DNA of 64,000 nt from Epiperipatus broadwayi (lineage: Eukaryota > Onychophora > Udeonychophora > Euonychophora > Peripatidae), in assembly GCA_028023455.1 (NCBI GenBank), contig JAQFVV010000032.1:4622392-4686391 (forward strand), written 5' to 3'. Shown here one piece after another: positions 48,385 through 60,104 of this stretch; within the stretch, counting starts at the first letter, position 1; each line of letters opens with the position of its first letter. The translations under genes were made by a program, and so were the position numbers. The notes under the pieces are model-generated. The model ran no database searches and had not been told where the DNA came from. It worked only from the letters and a program-made list of their open reading frames with translations.

Positions 48385-48534
48385 GAAACAATGGGGTTAG
48401 TAACACACCTAGCCCATCCAAGATTGATGTTCCAGTTTCTACAGCCACCACCCTCACCGTCCTCCAACCAGTTCAATCCAACAGTTTGAATAATACCACA
48501 TTTAATACACTGCCTTCCTTTGGGCAATATACAG
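48385..48534 (+). CDS. Internal exon of putative transcription factor (exon d)
   Basis: Acceptor CATTCTGTTTCATAG precedes the exon. It enters in phase 1, fits exon c, and reads 49 complete codons: GNNGVSNTPSPSKIDVPVST, then ATTLTVLQPVQSNSLNN and TTFNTLPSFGQYTG. Composition is Thr/Ser/Asn/Pro-rich with no acidic or basic clusters, typical of a disordered activation region. The 3' boundary is CAG|GCAAGT, which matches the rare GC-AG donor consensus (phase 1 again). The alternative GT donor, two codons further, is a poorer match. No downstream exon or stop could be recognised in the remaining 15 kb, so the gene continues in a distant exon or beyond the window. Confidence 0.65.
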
Positions 48535-48599
48535 GCAAGTTACTTCAAAATGTAATTCAATTAGTTTGTATTAATAGTACATGTATAATGTATGTATTG

Positions 48600-49950
48600 T
48601 ATTTATTATATTGTGTGCAGAACCAAAAATGTTACCGTTTTTATTTAATCCAATAAGTCTTATTACCCAATAAGCTAAAGTGTCTTGGTAAAACAATTTT
48701 AAAATCTAGCTTAAAAATATTATTTTATGTGCATATAATATATATTGAATGCAAAAATACTTTGGGTAACGTTAGTTTGCTCAATTCGTGAAAGGTGCTA
48801 TTTATTCTCTTTAACTTCACAACAATAAAAAAAACTGGTTACTGGAAGTAAAAAAATCGGTTTGTTTATTACTTATAAAACATCTTTCCACTTATATTTA
48901 GTTAAATAAAAAAACACATATTTTTTATTAAATAATGAAGTACATAAAGATGAATAAAGACAAATATGTTTTCTGCTAAAATTCTATGTCAAAATGTAAT
49001 ATGATCATATGAAGAAAAAAAAGTAATATGATCATACAATTTACATGTGTATGTCGTATGGAATGCTTATACAGTCTTAAATTTAAGTGAGTACTAATTA
49101 GTTTTATGAAAGATGAATAAATGAATAATATCCTATAATGTGATTTTTTTAAAACATTATAATTACTCCAATGTATTAGTAATTGAGTATTTATCACACT
49201 ATATTGTGTCTGTTGCTTAATACTTATTGAATATAACTAATAATAATAAGTATGTTACAGAGTTAACACAAATTTTATTTTATATGCAATAAATAACTAC
49301 AAAAAAAAATGCAACTGATGTTAGAAATAAATATAGGGTTAAGTATTTTAACAAAGAAAGATATAGTGAAAAGATTTTTGTGTCTTGAGTTATGAATACA
49401 TGCTATTTGTTGCTTAATATTAAAAGTCATAAAGTAATCATGATTTTGTGATGATGTCTAACATAGAAAAAAGAGATCCTGAATAAATTTGAAGTGTTTC
49501 AGCAGATTTCTTTTATATGTTCATGGATTATATCCATTAATAACCTAGACATTAGATATTTGTTTAGCATGGAAGATCATTAGTTGATCTTTTTTGTTCT
49601 AATGTCCTGCTTATAAAATTCTTACTTCACATATATGTGCATAATGTGTTATAGCTAAAATTATCAAGTGTAGTTTGAGTATTTTTATATTCTGTGAATG
49701 TTTCAGATGGTAAGATGTGATAAAAAAACATTTAGAGATGATGTATATTTGGTTCTTATTTCTATGAATAATAGAATTCCAGAAAAATTTGATCCATGCC
49801 CACAATTAGTGCTAAATTTAGACTTGATGAGAGCCTAAGTTATATAAAGCCTTGAGGCCCCTATCATTTTAAACTACACCAGATAATCTCAGAAAAACTT
49901 TAATATATAAATAATAAGTGAAATAATGCTTAAAGTTAAATGGGATAATT
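48600..49950. other. AT-rich DNA, no feature seen
   Basis: Intron after exon d; no exon or repeat recognised. Confidence 0.5.
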
Positions 49951-49956
49951 ATGTAA

Positions 49957-50191
49957 CCATTAAAAACCAATCAGTAACCACCTAAACATTCACAATAAAG
50001 ATAGTAATCAATATTTCTCACTGCTGACAAGGCAACCTTCTCAGTGTTTAATAGCAAGAATGGGCCATTCATAAGAGTGGATTTCCATTCTTGCTATTAA
50101 AAGGTGAGAAGGTTGCCTTGACAGCAGTGAGAAATATTGATTACTATCTTTATTGTGAATGTTTAGGTGATTACTGGTTAGTTTCTAATGG
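49957..50191. repeat. Well-conserved hairpin palindrome (foldback F)
   Basis: Arms 49957-50075 and 50085-50191 are close reverse complements, for example CTCACTGCTGACAAGGCAAC against GTTGCCTTGACAGCAGTGAG. The loop is about 10-15 bases (GGGCCATTCATAAG region). The arms contain the word TTGCCTTGACAACAG seen at 2651 and 29524, so they come from a dispersed family. Confidence 0.85.
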
Positions 50192-50660
50192 TGATATTGT
50201 ACCAGTCAGAACTGTATGTTCATCTAACAAAAGCTAGCATCTAGACAAAAATACCTTGAGTCCAAACATAAGTCAGGAACAATCATGAACAATGCCCATT
50301 TTTCAGATCTATAACATTATGAACAACACTTCTGATGATAACAGATGAAATCTTCATTCCTCTCCTGGAGCCACAGTGGAGAAACAAGAGATCTACAGGG
50401 AAAAATGATACTACTAGGCTTCAAACCCCGCCCCCAACAGGATGAAGCAGCTTAAGATTATAATTTACATCTTTCATCCAAATTCATTAATAAATCTCAG
50501 AAGTTGGCCTAAGGTCAATGGAAATGAGTTATATATGACCCAATCTAATTAACGATGTGTAAGCATAAATAAAAAGGCAAAGCAGAATTAAATACTAATT
50601 ATATGGTTAATAATTTATTAATATTAATTATGAGAAAATGAATAAACAAATAGTTATATA

Positions 50661-51172
50661 ATCTAATACAGGGGTGGGCAATTGTTTTGGCTTGGGGGCC
50701 GCATAGGTTGGCAGAGGGCCACATTGGGGGCCATTTTGTGGAAAAGTAAAGGTTAGCAGAGGGCCGCATCCTTTTTTTCATGACCCAATAAACACTGCTT
50801 TATTCCCTGTTTTACCAAAAAAATATTTGTTTCGTCCATTTTTCATTAAACACACAACAATCATCACCGATTTTTCATTTTTTCGGAGGGTTCATGGTTT
50901 CACTAAAGTTGGAAATGCATATATTTGCTAATGCAAAGACAAAATTGAAATTAAACATATCAACTGGAAAAGGACTGCACATTGTATCTACACTGCGCAT
51001 GTGTATTGACATGGCTATCCTAGTGAAAAATACGAGACGAATCTTTGGTTGCACATGGGAAGGAAATCTCAGTTCAAGGTGGATTTTTCTGATTGTCTTG
51101 GCGGGCCACATAAAAACTCTTTGAGGGCTGCATGTGGCCTCGGGCCACTATTTGCCCACCCCTGATATAATA
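50661..51172. mobile_element. hAT-type MITE with perfect terminal inverted repeats
   Basis: Terminal repeats CAGGGGTGGGCAA (50669) and TTGCCCACCCCTG (ending 51164) are perfect over 13 bases. The flanking 8-mers ATCTAATA and ATATAATA differ at one base, as expected for an hAT 8-bp target duplication. Subterminal GGGGGCCGCAT/GGGCCACAT words are typical of Charlie/MER5-like hAT elements. The 496-base body has open stretches on both strands (about 76 codons each) without transposase motifs, so it is non-autonomous. Confidence 0.85.
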
Positions 51173-53860
51173 CATAGTTGCGAATCTATTTACATATAAA
51201 CTAATAGAATTTTGGGTTTTATCTGATTATGAGCGCTGATTTGCATATTTTAAGAAATTACATGATAATTGCACATAAGTTAATGATTAAATAATACACC
51301 CCCCACACACACACAATTGAATACAATGATTAAAAAAAAAGTGCACAGATAGTCAAGATGAGGCGTCTTAATATGCTAACAGTAGATACTAATTTTACCA
51401 ATTTAAACACTATGATTATTTTATAAAAAGTAAATGGCCTTAAAAAACAGAGAAAAATGGGCTATAAGTTACATCAATTTCATTTGAACTACACATGAAA
51501 ATATTTTATAATTTATATGATTTAATGAAACAGCCATTAGACCTCAAAATGTTTAGACAGAAAAGTTATTTGTATTTTATCCTAGTCCTTTTTGACTTGA
51601 TAGGATTTATTTAGCATTGTTTGTTAGTACACTCAAACATTGTTTCAATAAGAGGGTGGGTAGCTTAAACAAGCTTTAACATGACATTCCTAACCGATAA
51701 TATAAACAAAAATATAAGATGGATTTTAGAAATCATGGCATTACGTCTTACGGATTTAAGATGGGCAAAAATAAGAATATTAAACAAGAATTGTGATGCT
51801 GACTAAATGATAATGCTAGAAAAAGTTGAGTCCATTTTAGAATGAATGCTTCATCAACTATGTAACTATACAAAATGTTCCGTACATGTGACAGGTTGAC
51901 ATTTAAAAAAGTGGTTGCGTAGGAATATCCATGGTTCCGATTTTATGGTGTTAACCTATGCATAACCTAACTACAGCCTGACGGTATCCTGGAGTCAGTT
52001 CTTCCAAACTCCTTTCATGGATTTGCCATTAGTAAATAATCCTGGACCTCTGAATTTTAAGTTTGACAAAGCAAGATGTAAGAAATTTTTGTAACGTTAT
52101 CTAGGCCAAGCACTGCTAATCATAAAAAAATCAAGTTCTTCAATGACACTGATATGTGAATTAAGGCCTTCATGATTTAATAGAATCTAATGTAATGGCA
52201 TGACATAATTTGATCCCTCTTGAAAGGTATGCAAATGACCTTTTAATATTAGTTAGGATGTCAAAAAAACAAAAGGGAAAATATTGTTCCCTTCATTAAA
52301 CAAATATTAATACCCTGACTAGTAATTAATTCCATAAAACAATTATCACACTAGATGGCATGGTGGGCAAATGATTGATCATATAATATAAAAAAAATAG
52401 AAAAGGTAAGGTCATTAAGTTTACTTTAAAATATAGTATAAAAATAAAATCAATAGCATGAACATAGCAATAAATTGATATCTTAAATGTAGCAGCGGAT
52501 AATCTGCAACTAAGCAAATATACAACTTAAAAATCTTATTCAACCGAGTGAACTTTTAGTTAGGTAAGAAAGCTTACATTTAACTATTTAACATCCCATA
52601 ATAGCAAGGATATAAAAAAAATGATCAGTTCTCTAGATTGAACTATTAGCATATTAAATTAAATCATATAAAAATTTATAATGTTGAAATTAAAAGTTTG
52701 CTGTATTTAAAATATTAAAATAGTAATTGTGAAATCCATTAAAGAAGTGCATAAAAAAATAAAGTTATAGATTCATGCATTAGATTTTACAAAAGAACAA
52801 GAAAGTCCTTACTTTACAGAATTGTGATAACTAGCACTGCAACGTCATGTCTAAATAAGGAGAGAATTACATTACAAATAATTTATATTTTTAAAATGTT
52901 TCTTTTTTTAAAAGAGTTCATATTAGCAGCATGATTAGGATTTACCTTCCATTACTTGATGTCCATATGGATTGATAGATGTAAAATTGTAAAATGTGGA
53001 AAACATGGTTGGCAATGTAAAAGTTTGGAAAAATAATGGTTGGCATCTTGATATAATTAATTCAGCATTTAATTTAGGCAATCTATAAGTGGAGATAGCA
53101 TATTAGCATAGCAGTATGAAAATAATTTTGAAGAAGAATAGGGAAGTAAATTTAGTCCCTCTACTCAGAATTCATATTTCAAGATTTTGACTGACGTGGA
53201 TCTGTTTTGCAACACTGACTAAAATAAAGCAAAAGAGAAGACCTAGCCTAAAATTTCGGCTCTATTTATATGCTAGCAAGACCTCAAATATTCTCATTCT
53301 GCTGATGAGGCCCAGATGTCCATTTAGTGGACTGAATGCACTTATTTTTTAGTCACAATGGCAATGCAACAAGTTCTGGAGAGTATTGTTTTAATCTATT
53401 TCGAGAGTGGAAATAGATTCAAAAGATATAATTTCCATTAACATTATGTTTGCTAAGGGATCTTAATTTATTAATTATCCTTTTAAAATTAAATCAAGAA
53501 CATTTTTTTTATTCATAAGTTTCTGATTATTTTAATTGCTCTCCAGAACCTTCTTTGGTATTGCATCATCTAAAATAAAATACAGGAACTATAAAATATA
53601 AAATAAATATACATAAAATATTTAATTATGATTAATAATATTTTTAGCAATCTGAAACACACATACATGATTATTTAAGGGAATGGGAATTTAAATATTT
53701 CCGAATTAAAATTAATAAATATTTTTTAAATAAAATTTAATTTACATAAAAGGGGGGGGGAGTAACACTTGTATGTATGTTCTTACACTCACACCTTCAA
53801 TTTAAGGTTTTGAATCACCAGACCGTGAAGCAAAATGTGTGTAACATATTTTCCACTTAA
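51173..53860. other. Unclassified DNA, no gene seen
   Basis: A GC-richer part at 53140-53345 contains GACTGACGTGGATC, a TATTTATATGC word and CTGCTGATGAGGCCC. It does not show a ribozyme GAAA box or an open frame. A G-run lies at 53752-53760. Origin unknown. Confidence 0.4.
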
Positions 53861-53864
53861 ATAT

Positions 53865-53995
53865 ATATATATGTTGATATGAAGATTTTCATGGGTTGCA
53901 TTGTGGGTTCATCTATGTTAAAAAATTTAAATATTGATATACTGACATTTCAACTTGATCACACAAGTCATCCACTGGGTGATAAAAGATAGAAA
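53865..53995 (-). mobile_element. 3' flank of Penelope relic, shared with 27.4 kb
   Basis: GTTGATATGAAGATT, GGGTTCATC, TTTAAATATTGATATACTGACA and CTTGATCACACAAGTCATCC match the left arm of the palindrome at 27.4 kb in the same order. It lies just downstream of the minus-strand GIY-YIG relic, so it is probably its 3' UTR. Confidence 0.55.
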
Positions 53996-54067
53996 GACAG
54001 TTGTAGAGGTGCTACAATCACTGATTTGAAAAAAAAACCGTTAAAAGTTCCACCAATAGCAAAAATG

Positions 54068-54358
54068 TTAAATTAAGAAGGTTTTTTTAAAAAAATATTT
54101 CCAAATGGGAGGAGGTTTGCATGTATCATTTCGCTTATTGATGCAATCTGGCCTTTTAAGTATCTCAATGGCTTCTCTAATTTTGCACTGGTATAGATTA
54201 TCACATCTGGATATGATCCTGGTACTAGAAAAATCAATTTTATGACCTGAATCTATAGTATGGAGTGAGAGTGCTGAATTTGTTCTTTTAAGGATAATTT
54301 TGCCTGACATAATCATAGTAGTGCTGCAGTTCAATTGTGAGATTAATATCAACATCAT
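54068..54358 (-). pseudogene. Penelope-like GIY-YIG C-terminal relic
   Basis: A 96-codon open stretch on the minus strand. Residues 28-75 read NSALSLHTIDSGHKIDFSST, then RIISRCDNLYQCKIREAIEI and LKRPDCINKRND. This is the second half of the Penelope-like endonuclease (H.......GH.IDF....I, then the RKIREA.EI helix and an N/I-N end). The N-terminal GIY-YIG core is missing, so it is a 5'-truncated dead copy. It resembles canonical Penelope-like elements more closely than the copies at 9 and 16.4 kb. Confidence 0.75.
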
Positions 54359-54429
54359 GTGGATACTCTTTTATTAAGGTATCTACTGTTTTATGTAGCT
54401 ATCATTCTGAAACAAAATGAAAATTTATT

Positions 54430-56090
54430 TGCAACATAATTATAGACTATTTCCCTTTTTGTTAACTTTGCCTCAAGGCTATCTATGATATGAATAAAAG
54501 ATGTCACTTGAAATTTATCTCTTGGAGACAGTTTTCATTAGCTTTATGTGCAACTCTATCATTGGCTTCTTTTTTTCCCCTACCTTTTTTTTTTACTGTA
54601 GAATTATATTCTACATCTTCTCGAATATTTTTAACATGAGAAAGTGATGTGTACAGATTTGCACATGTGTTAAATGCAATCTATCGATCCTGAAGAGCCC
54701 AGATTGGTTTTGTGCAATTCTTCCAGAAAATAATTCCATAAATGTAGCATAAAAACAAACTCTAGTTCTTCCATTTTTTCTAGAAGACTCTTAGTAGAAA
54801 ATGGAAAGTAAGTGTGTAGCTCTTGAATAACAGCAAAAAAGTTTACTGCAATTTACAGCATCATAGCTGACAAGATTTAGTGAATGTCCAGCACATAAAA
54901 TATATATAGCATGCTTGTTTAACTCAATAATTTTTTGTTGCATTTCATTGTATTTAACAGCTATGTTTGCTGCACTATCATATGGCTATTGTCAGCATTT
55001 ATTGAAATCAACTTTGCAGTTCTTCTTTAGATATTCCACTACCATGCCTTCACTATTATGATTTTCAACTCTAGGAAAGTTAGAAAGTGTCAATAAGTAA
55101 ACCATTACCAGATGATACATACCTTACTATAGCAGTTAGTTGATCCACATGAGAAAGATCTGGTGTAGTGTCCACAGACAAACTGAAATAACCTGCTTTT
55201 TTCAGACCACCCAAAATTGATTCTCTTAATCTATTATTAATAAGCTGCACAAGTTCATCACATTGTTTTTGATAAGTATGAAGGTGACCCAGATCCTTTG
55301 TTTACATAGTATTTTATGTGGTTGGAAAGAAATGGATCAAACTTAACAATCAAATCTAACAAACCAAAATAGTTGCCATTATTTGGTGATTGGCTTCCTT
55401 AAAATCCAGACCACATTCTGCTAATGTGTATATCACTGCAACAACATGCTCATGCACATTCTTTCAGTAAAGCTGTTTTTTTTATTTGTTTTACTAGTCC
55501 TGAGTTTAAGATTGAACTATGCTTTCTTGTCAAGTATGTAGCAAAGCTCTTCTCTGATCTTGATAGTTTTTATTACTTTAAATAACTGGAATTTCACCTG
55601 TCAGAAAATCCATCAAAAGCTAATGCTACAATTGATGTTGCAAACAGTTTTGTATATTTCATTATTAACTTTTCTGTTCTAAAAAAGATCTTTTGAACAA
55701 CATCTAACCTAATGTTTGAATGAGCAATTAGAGTTTTCAAATGGATCATTCTAGTGCTTACACTCTTATAGACCTTTTAAGATCCAATATGAGAGTTCAT
55801 CCTCTATGAAGACATCCCACTGACCAATATCACTGAGATTTGTGAATTTTATTGTTTCAATTATAGATGTCAATTTTGCAACAGCATTCATGGTCACACT
55901 GAGATCAGATTCAATATTCCCATAAACTGAGATTTCAGACTTTATGATCCCAGTATCAGATTCAATAGGTTGTTATTGTTTTGGACTTTGCTGATCTCCT
56001 TGGGTTTGTGAATTATCTTTGAGTTTGTCTTGAAGCTGCTGATTTCTTGTTTTCTTTTGATATCTGCTTTCAAATGTTTTCTTTATTGTA
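54430..56090 (-). pseudogene. hAT-family transposase relic (ZMYM1/DUF4371 type)
   Basis: Read on the minus strand from 56090 down, blocks in shifting frames follow the order of this transposase family. Near 56080-55985 is HTIKKTFESRYQKKTRNQQ (basic N-terminus). Near 55845-55805 is SDIGQWDVFIEDE. Near 55200-55125 is GYFSLSVDTTPDLSHVDQLT plus AIVRY, containing the SVD..PD..H.DQL catalytic-domain motif. Near 54990-54850 is SYDSAANIAVKYNEMQQKI and IFCAGHSLNLVSYDA, the CAGHSLNLV block. Frameshifts and stops are numerous and the dimerisation end is lost. Terminal repeats were not identified. Not the source of the MITE at 50.7 kb as far as can be seen. Confidence 0.75.
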
Positions 56091-56622
56091 TGGCTAAAAA
56101 CAGAATAGCAGAACTAAATGCTAGAAAATAAATTATAAAGATGAAAAATAATATAAATTTTTTAGATATTATAAATAACATCGAATATTATGCTAGCTGT
56201 TCACCACTCTTGGATGTAAAATATGTGGGGGGGGAGGAAAAAAACATTTTAATATCCATATTTTACCTTTAACAGGTAATGACAAAAGATATGTAATATA
56301 TATTTACCTTACAGCTTACACTGAGAGTATGACCAGAGTTTATAAAAGGTGGAAGTTGTTGTATGACAATATGATTGTTTTATTCAATTTAAATAGTCTA
56401 CAACAAATTAAAGTAAATAACAGCCTGAGATAATATATCCAAAATAATGCTAATAAAATTAGAAAATTTCTGGGGGAAAAATATTTGAATATATTAAAAG
56501 TAAATTGCATTTGTGAAAAACATAGGAATTTTTTGACGCCCCTGCAAATTGTGAGGCCCTAAGCTGTTGCTTATTTAGCTTATACCTAAATCCAGTTCAC
56601 AATGGATCTAAAAGTTCAAACA
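56091..56622. other. AT-rich DNA, no feature seen
   Basis: Only a G-run at 56225-56232. Confidence 0.5.
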
Positions 56623-56738
56623 ACATTCACTGGCTTTGCAAATATATATATATATATATATTGGAATTGGGATAAAATTTACATTCACTGGCTTTGCAAA
56701 TATATATATATATATATATTGGAATTGGGATAAAATTT
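56623..56738. repeat. Perfect 58-bp tandem duplication
   Basis: Unit ACATTCACTGGCTTTGCAAA plus (TA)n plus TTGGAATTGGGATAAAATTT occurs at 56623-56680 and again, identical, at 56681-56738. The identity implies a very recent duplication or replication slippage. Confidence 0.95.
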
Positions 56739-57053
56739 AAGTTTAGGGTTATCATGAAAGCCGTATGATCAAAGAAAAAGGTTGGGGTTAAAAAAGTTAA
56801 AATGATTTTAGACAATGTTGATAATACAATATGAGAAAGTGTCTTGAGGAAATAAATTTGCAAATAAAATAAGAGTTTGTGAAAAACTAAATATGTATAA
56901 TTGTAAAATATTCATATGTCATGTTGATATTTCCTGCAATTATTGTAAAATTGGAATTTGAATGCAAATATCTATTTATTAATTTGTGCTGATAGTGTTT
57001 GTATTACTGGGAAGGTTGTTTGATATTAAAGATTAAAGAAAAAATAAAATGAG

Positions 57054-57091
<38 letters not shown>

Positions 57092-58030
57092 TGTATATTC
57101 AAAACAGTAATAAATTTTGAAGAAAGAGAAAGGGATTAATATAAAAAGTCTAGGGCCTATAAATAGGATGTTTAATGTTTTAGAAAACAAAATATTTATC
57201 TTAGCTGAGTTAATATTTTTCATATATTGGTATTTTAAAAAATATGTTTTTAAATTTCAGTATATGGTTGGTTTTTAAGGCCATAATACTTTAATTTTTT
57301 ATTTAAATTAAATATGGACTACTTCCCTACTTTATAATTTCCAAAATATTGAAGAGGAAGCATGCAAATTAATCTTATGTATACACTATGCCAAAGAGTG
57401 AAGAATTGTATAATCATTATCTATATAATTGTCATGGATTACAACAATTAAGAGACATTATAAAAAGTATACTTAAAAAATCATAATTTATTCACATAAT
57501 TTTAGTGACTTTTTTCATAACGAATATGCAACTGACTAAAATATTAATATTGACACCATTTGCATTTTAATGTACTTGATGGTATTTTTTCCTACATATC
57601 CCCTCAAGCACACATTTCAGTGTATAAAAGTTTGCATTTCAAATAACATCAAGATATATTTATGCTCTAATTTGGAATTTGTTTAAATTAAATTTAATAA
57701 CTATTACCTTAATAGATGGTTTGATTGATTACCATAAATTATAATATAATTAAGAAATTCTATTTTTTAATATGTAGATTTTTTTTAATAGAAAAAGCAA
57801 GGAGCCTTTATATTTATGGTGATTTTAATTCATAGAATTCAAAAAATGTAATAGTTTATGCTGTATGTAGAATAAAATATTATTTTTTAAATCTAATAAT
57901 AATTAGCTACTATGCTGGAGAAAAATATTTAACTAGTCAAATTAATTCATGGCATTCCTGATTTGAAGTCTAATGCTGACTGCTATAGACCAATGAAAAA
58001 TATATTTGTGACTTCTGTCACTACATCTAT
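56739..58030. other. AT-rich DNA with (TA)n, no gene seen
   Basis: A (TA)n tract lies at about 57056-57087. No exon or repeat family otherwise. Confidence 0.5.
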
Positions 58031-58032
58031 AT

Positions 58033-58390
58033 TTAAACAAGCAAAACTCTCCATACAGTAGTGCCACTCAGTGCAAGCCAGAGTAATCAATGGATGCCAG
58101 AAGGCTTGTGCATAAAATTTCTATCTAGTGTCTACTCATCCAATAATATCCTCAGACTGGTTTCTGGCTTGTGGCCTTTATCAGTGAGGAGCCTTGGATC
58201 TGAGAGCACTGCACCTAGATAAGTAGGCACTAGATAGGGATATTATGCACAAGCCTTCTGGTATCCATTGATTACTCTGGCTTGCACTGAGTGGCAATAC
58301 TATATGGACAGTTTTGCCTGTTTTAATAACAGTTATGAACAAGCATAAGAAATAGTGATCATGTGATGTTTAGTGGTTTTACATTTATGT
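58033..58390. repeat. Palindrome of repeat family B
   Basis: Left arm 58033-58137 and right arm 58222-58326 are reverse complements (GTGCCACTCAGTGCAAGCCA against TGGCTTGCACTGAGTGGCAA). A spacer holds the minus-strand ribozyme-like block. The segment 58355-58390 (ATCATGTGATGTTTAGTGGT) matches the start of the copy at 46.3 kb in reverse. Confidence 0.8.
58149..58192 (-). ncRNA. Hammerhead-like motif, family B copy 2
   Basis: Minus strand CTCCTCA, CTGATAA (one change from CUGAUGA), AGGC-CACAA-GCCA (helix II GGC/GCC with an A-A mismatch at its base), GAAAC (perfect), CAGTC, TGAGGATA. Helix I is CCUCA/UGAGG. It supplies the helix II loop that copy 1 has lost. Confidence 0.5.
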
Positions 58391-59775
58391 TTATTTGACA
58401 AGCTCCAATCATTAAGTAAACTGACGATTTAATTAAAACATCTGAATATTTACACCAGAAATAATAGTCCATTTTTTTCTTTAAATATCATTATTGGAAA
58501 CTGTTTAATTAAACAGTTTCAACATTGAATCTTAGCATGGATAGTTATTATCTAAAAAAATATAGATCAAATTTTTAACAAATATATTGTAATAAATTAT
58601 ATTTTAAATGTTAGAGTATACTAATAAATAATCTGCCAAACACATTATACTTATTATGACTCCTAGCTATAACATAATGCATAAGTCACCACCATATTTT
58701 GAACACAGATAGATAAATCATTTTTATAATGATTTTTCTGTCTAAACAATAAGATTGTGGTCAACATATGTGAATCAAAAAGTAATAACTTTGTCATGGT
58801 TTACTTTTTTTATTAAACAAATTTCCGATATTTCCTTCCAAAAGGGTGATCTTCTAATGATGATGTTACAATAATACTATTCAACCAAAAACATTTTTAC
58901 TCTGAAATGTTCTGAATCGAACACTGAAATGTAACCACAAGTGCTATTGTGTAAATTAAATGTTAATATCATTAACTTTCATTGATAAACTAGAATTTTT
59001 AATAATTCAAAATATGATTTAAATTTCACAAAAAATGCATTACTATGAAAAGCTCTTTTATTTAATAAACTTTTCTTCCAAAATCACTTGTATTTATTTA
59101 TCTGTTTAAACAAAATTCCTTCATCTAAAAGATAAATTTTAATAAAAACTCAACCTTAAATTTTGACAACTTTTTGTTTGTCAGACATCACATTGAGAAG
59201 AGTTTAAAGCAACCAAAATTTATATATTCTATATACTATATTTAAATCAAAATTAAAATATTAAATTTGTTCTATCCACTTTCTCCTATCTAAATGAGCC
59301 ATCTGTCACACATTATGACTTAATAGTTTTGTTAAAAAGTCATTTTAGATTATCTTTTTTAGATAATTACATACCCTAGGTTGAATGAATTCTCTAATAG
59401 AAAATATTTATTATTCCCAATCCATTTCCAATGAAATCTACTATTTAAAATATTATATTTAGTAAATTCACAAGTAAAGGCTCACATTCTCCTTAAAAAA
59501 ATCCCCATTACAAATTTCTCAATGTTGAGGAATTTACATTGTTATATTTACAAAAATTATTGGAATAAAAATTGCTATTATGTAAATGAGATATGAAAAT
59601 GTACTTACATAATTCTATTCTCATAATTATCATGAAATATAATAACATAAAATGTTTGTGGTGAACAGATATTGTAATAATCAAGAATCTTAAGATATAA
59701 GAATTTTTTTAAAAAAAAAAAAGACAGGAGAGACATTTAAATAAAAGAGCATAGAGAGAAGTCTGAATATGTACA
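58391..59775. other. AT-rich DNA, no feature seen
   Basis: No exon or repeat recognised. Confidence 0.5.
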
Positions 59776-59776
59776 T

Positions 59777-60104
59777 AATAGATTTTGGATTAAAATGTGT
59801 GTTAGTTTTGATTAATTCCCAACATTTTGAGTAAATAGCACCAGTCATTATCAACATTAACTTTTCAAAGAAAAACCATTAGATCTCAAATGGTAACAAG
59901 AGTGTGAGGTAAAGAGTGAGATTGAGTGTGAAGTTGTTGAGAATTCATGCTCAATCTCACTCTTTACCTCAAACTCAATCTCTTTACTATTTGAGATCTA
60001 AACAGTTTTTTCTTTGAAAATTTAACCTTGACAATGGTAGGTGTTTTTTCATCAAAATGGTGGGAATACAAAACTAACAAACTGTTTAATCCAAAATCTA
60101 TTAA
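59777..60104. repeat. Imperfect palindrome (foldback G)
   Basis: Arms 59777-59935 and about 59945-60104. Inner words GAGATTGAGTGTGAAG-like/CTCAATCTCACTC and outer words AATAGATTTTGGATTAAA/TTTAATCCAAAATCTATT pair. Non-coding. The short open frame inside the right arm (60028 on) is a by-product. Confidence 0.8.

Noticed and set aside
53280-53345. CTGATGAGG word, considered as a further hammerhead
   Set aside because: No GAAA box at the right distance and no closing helix I.
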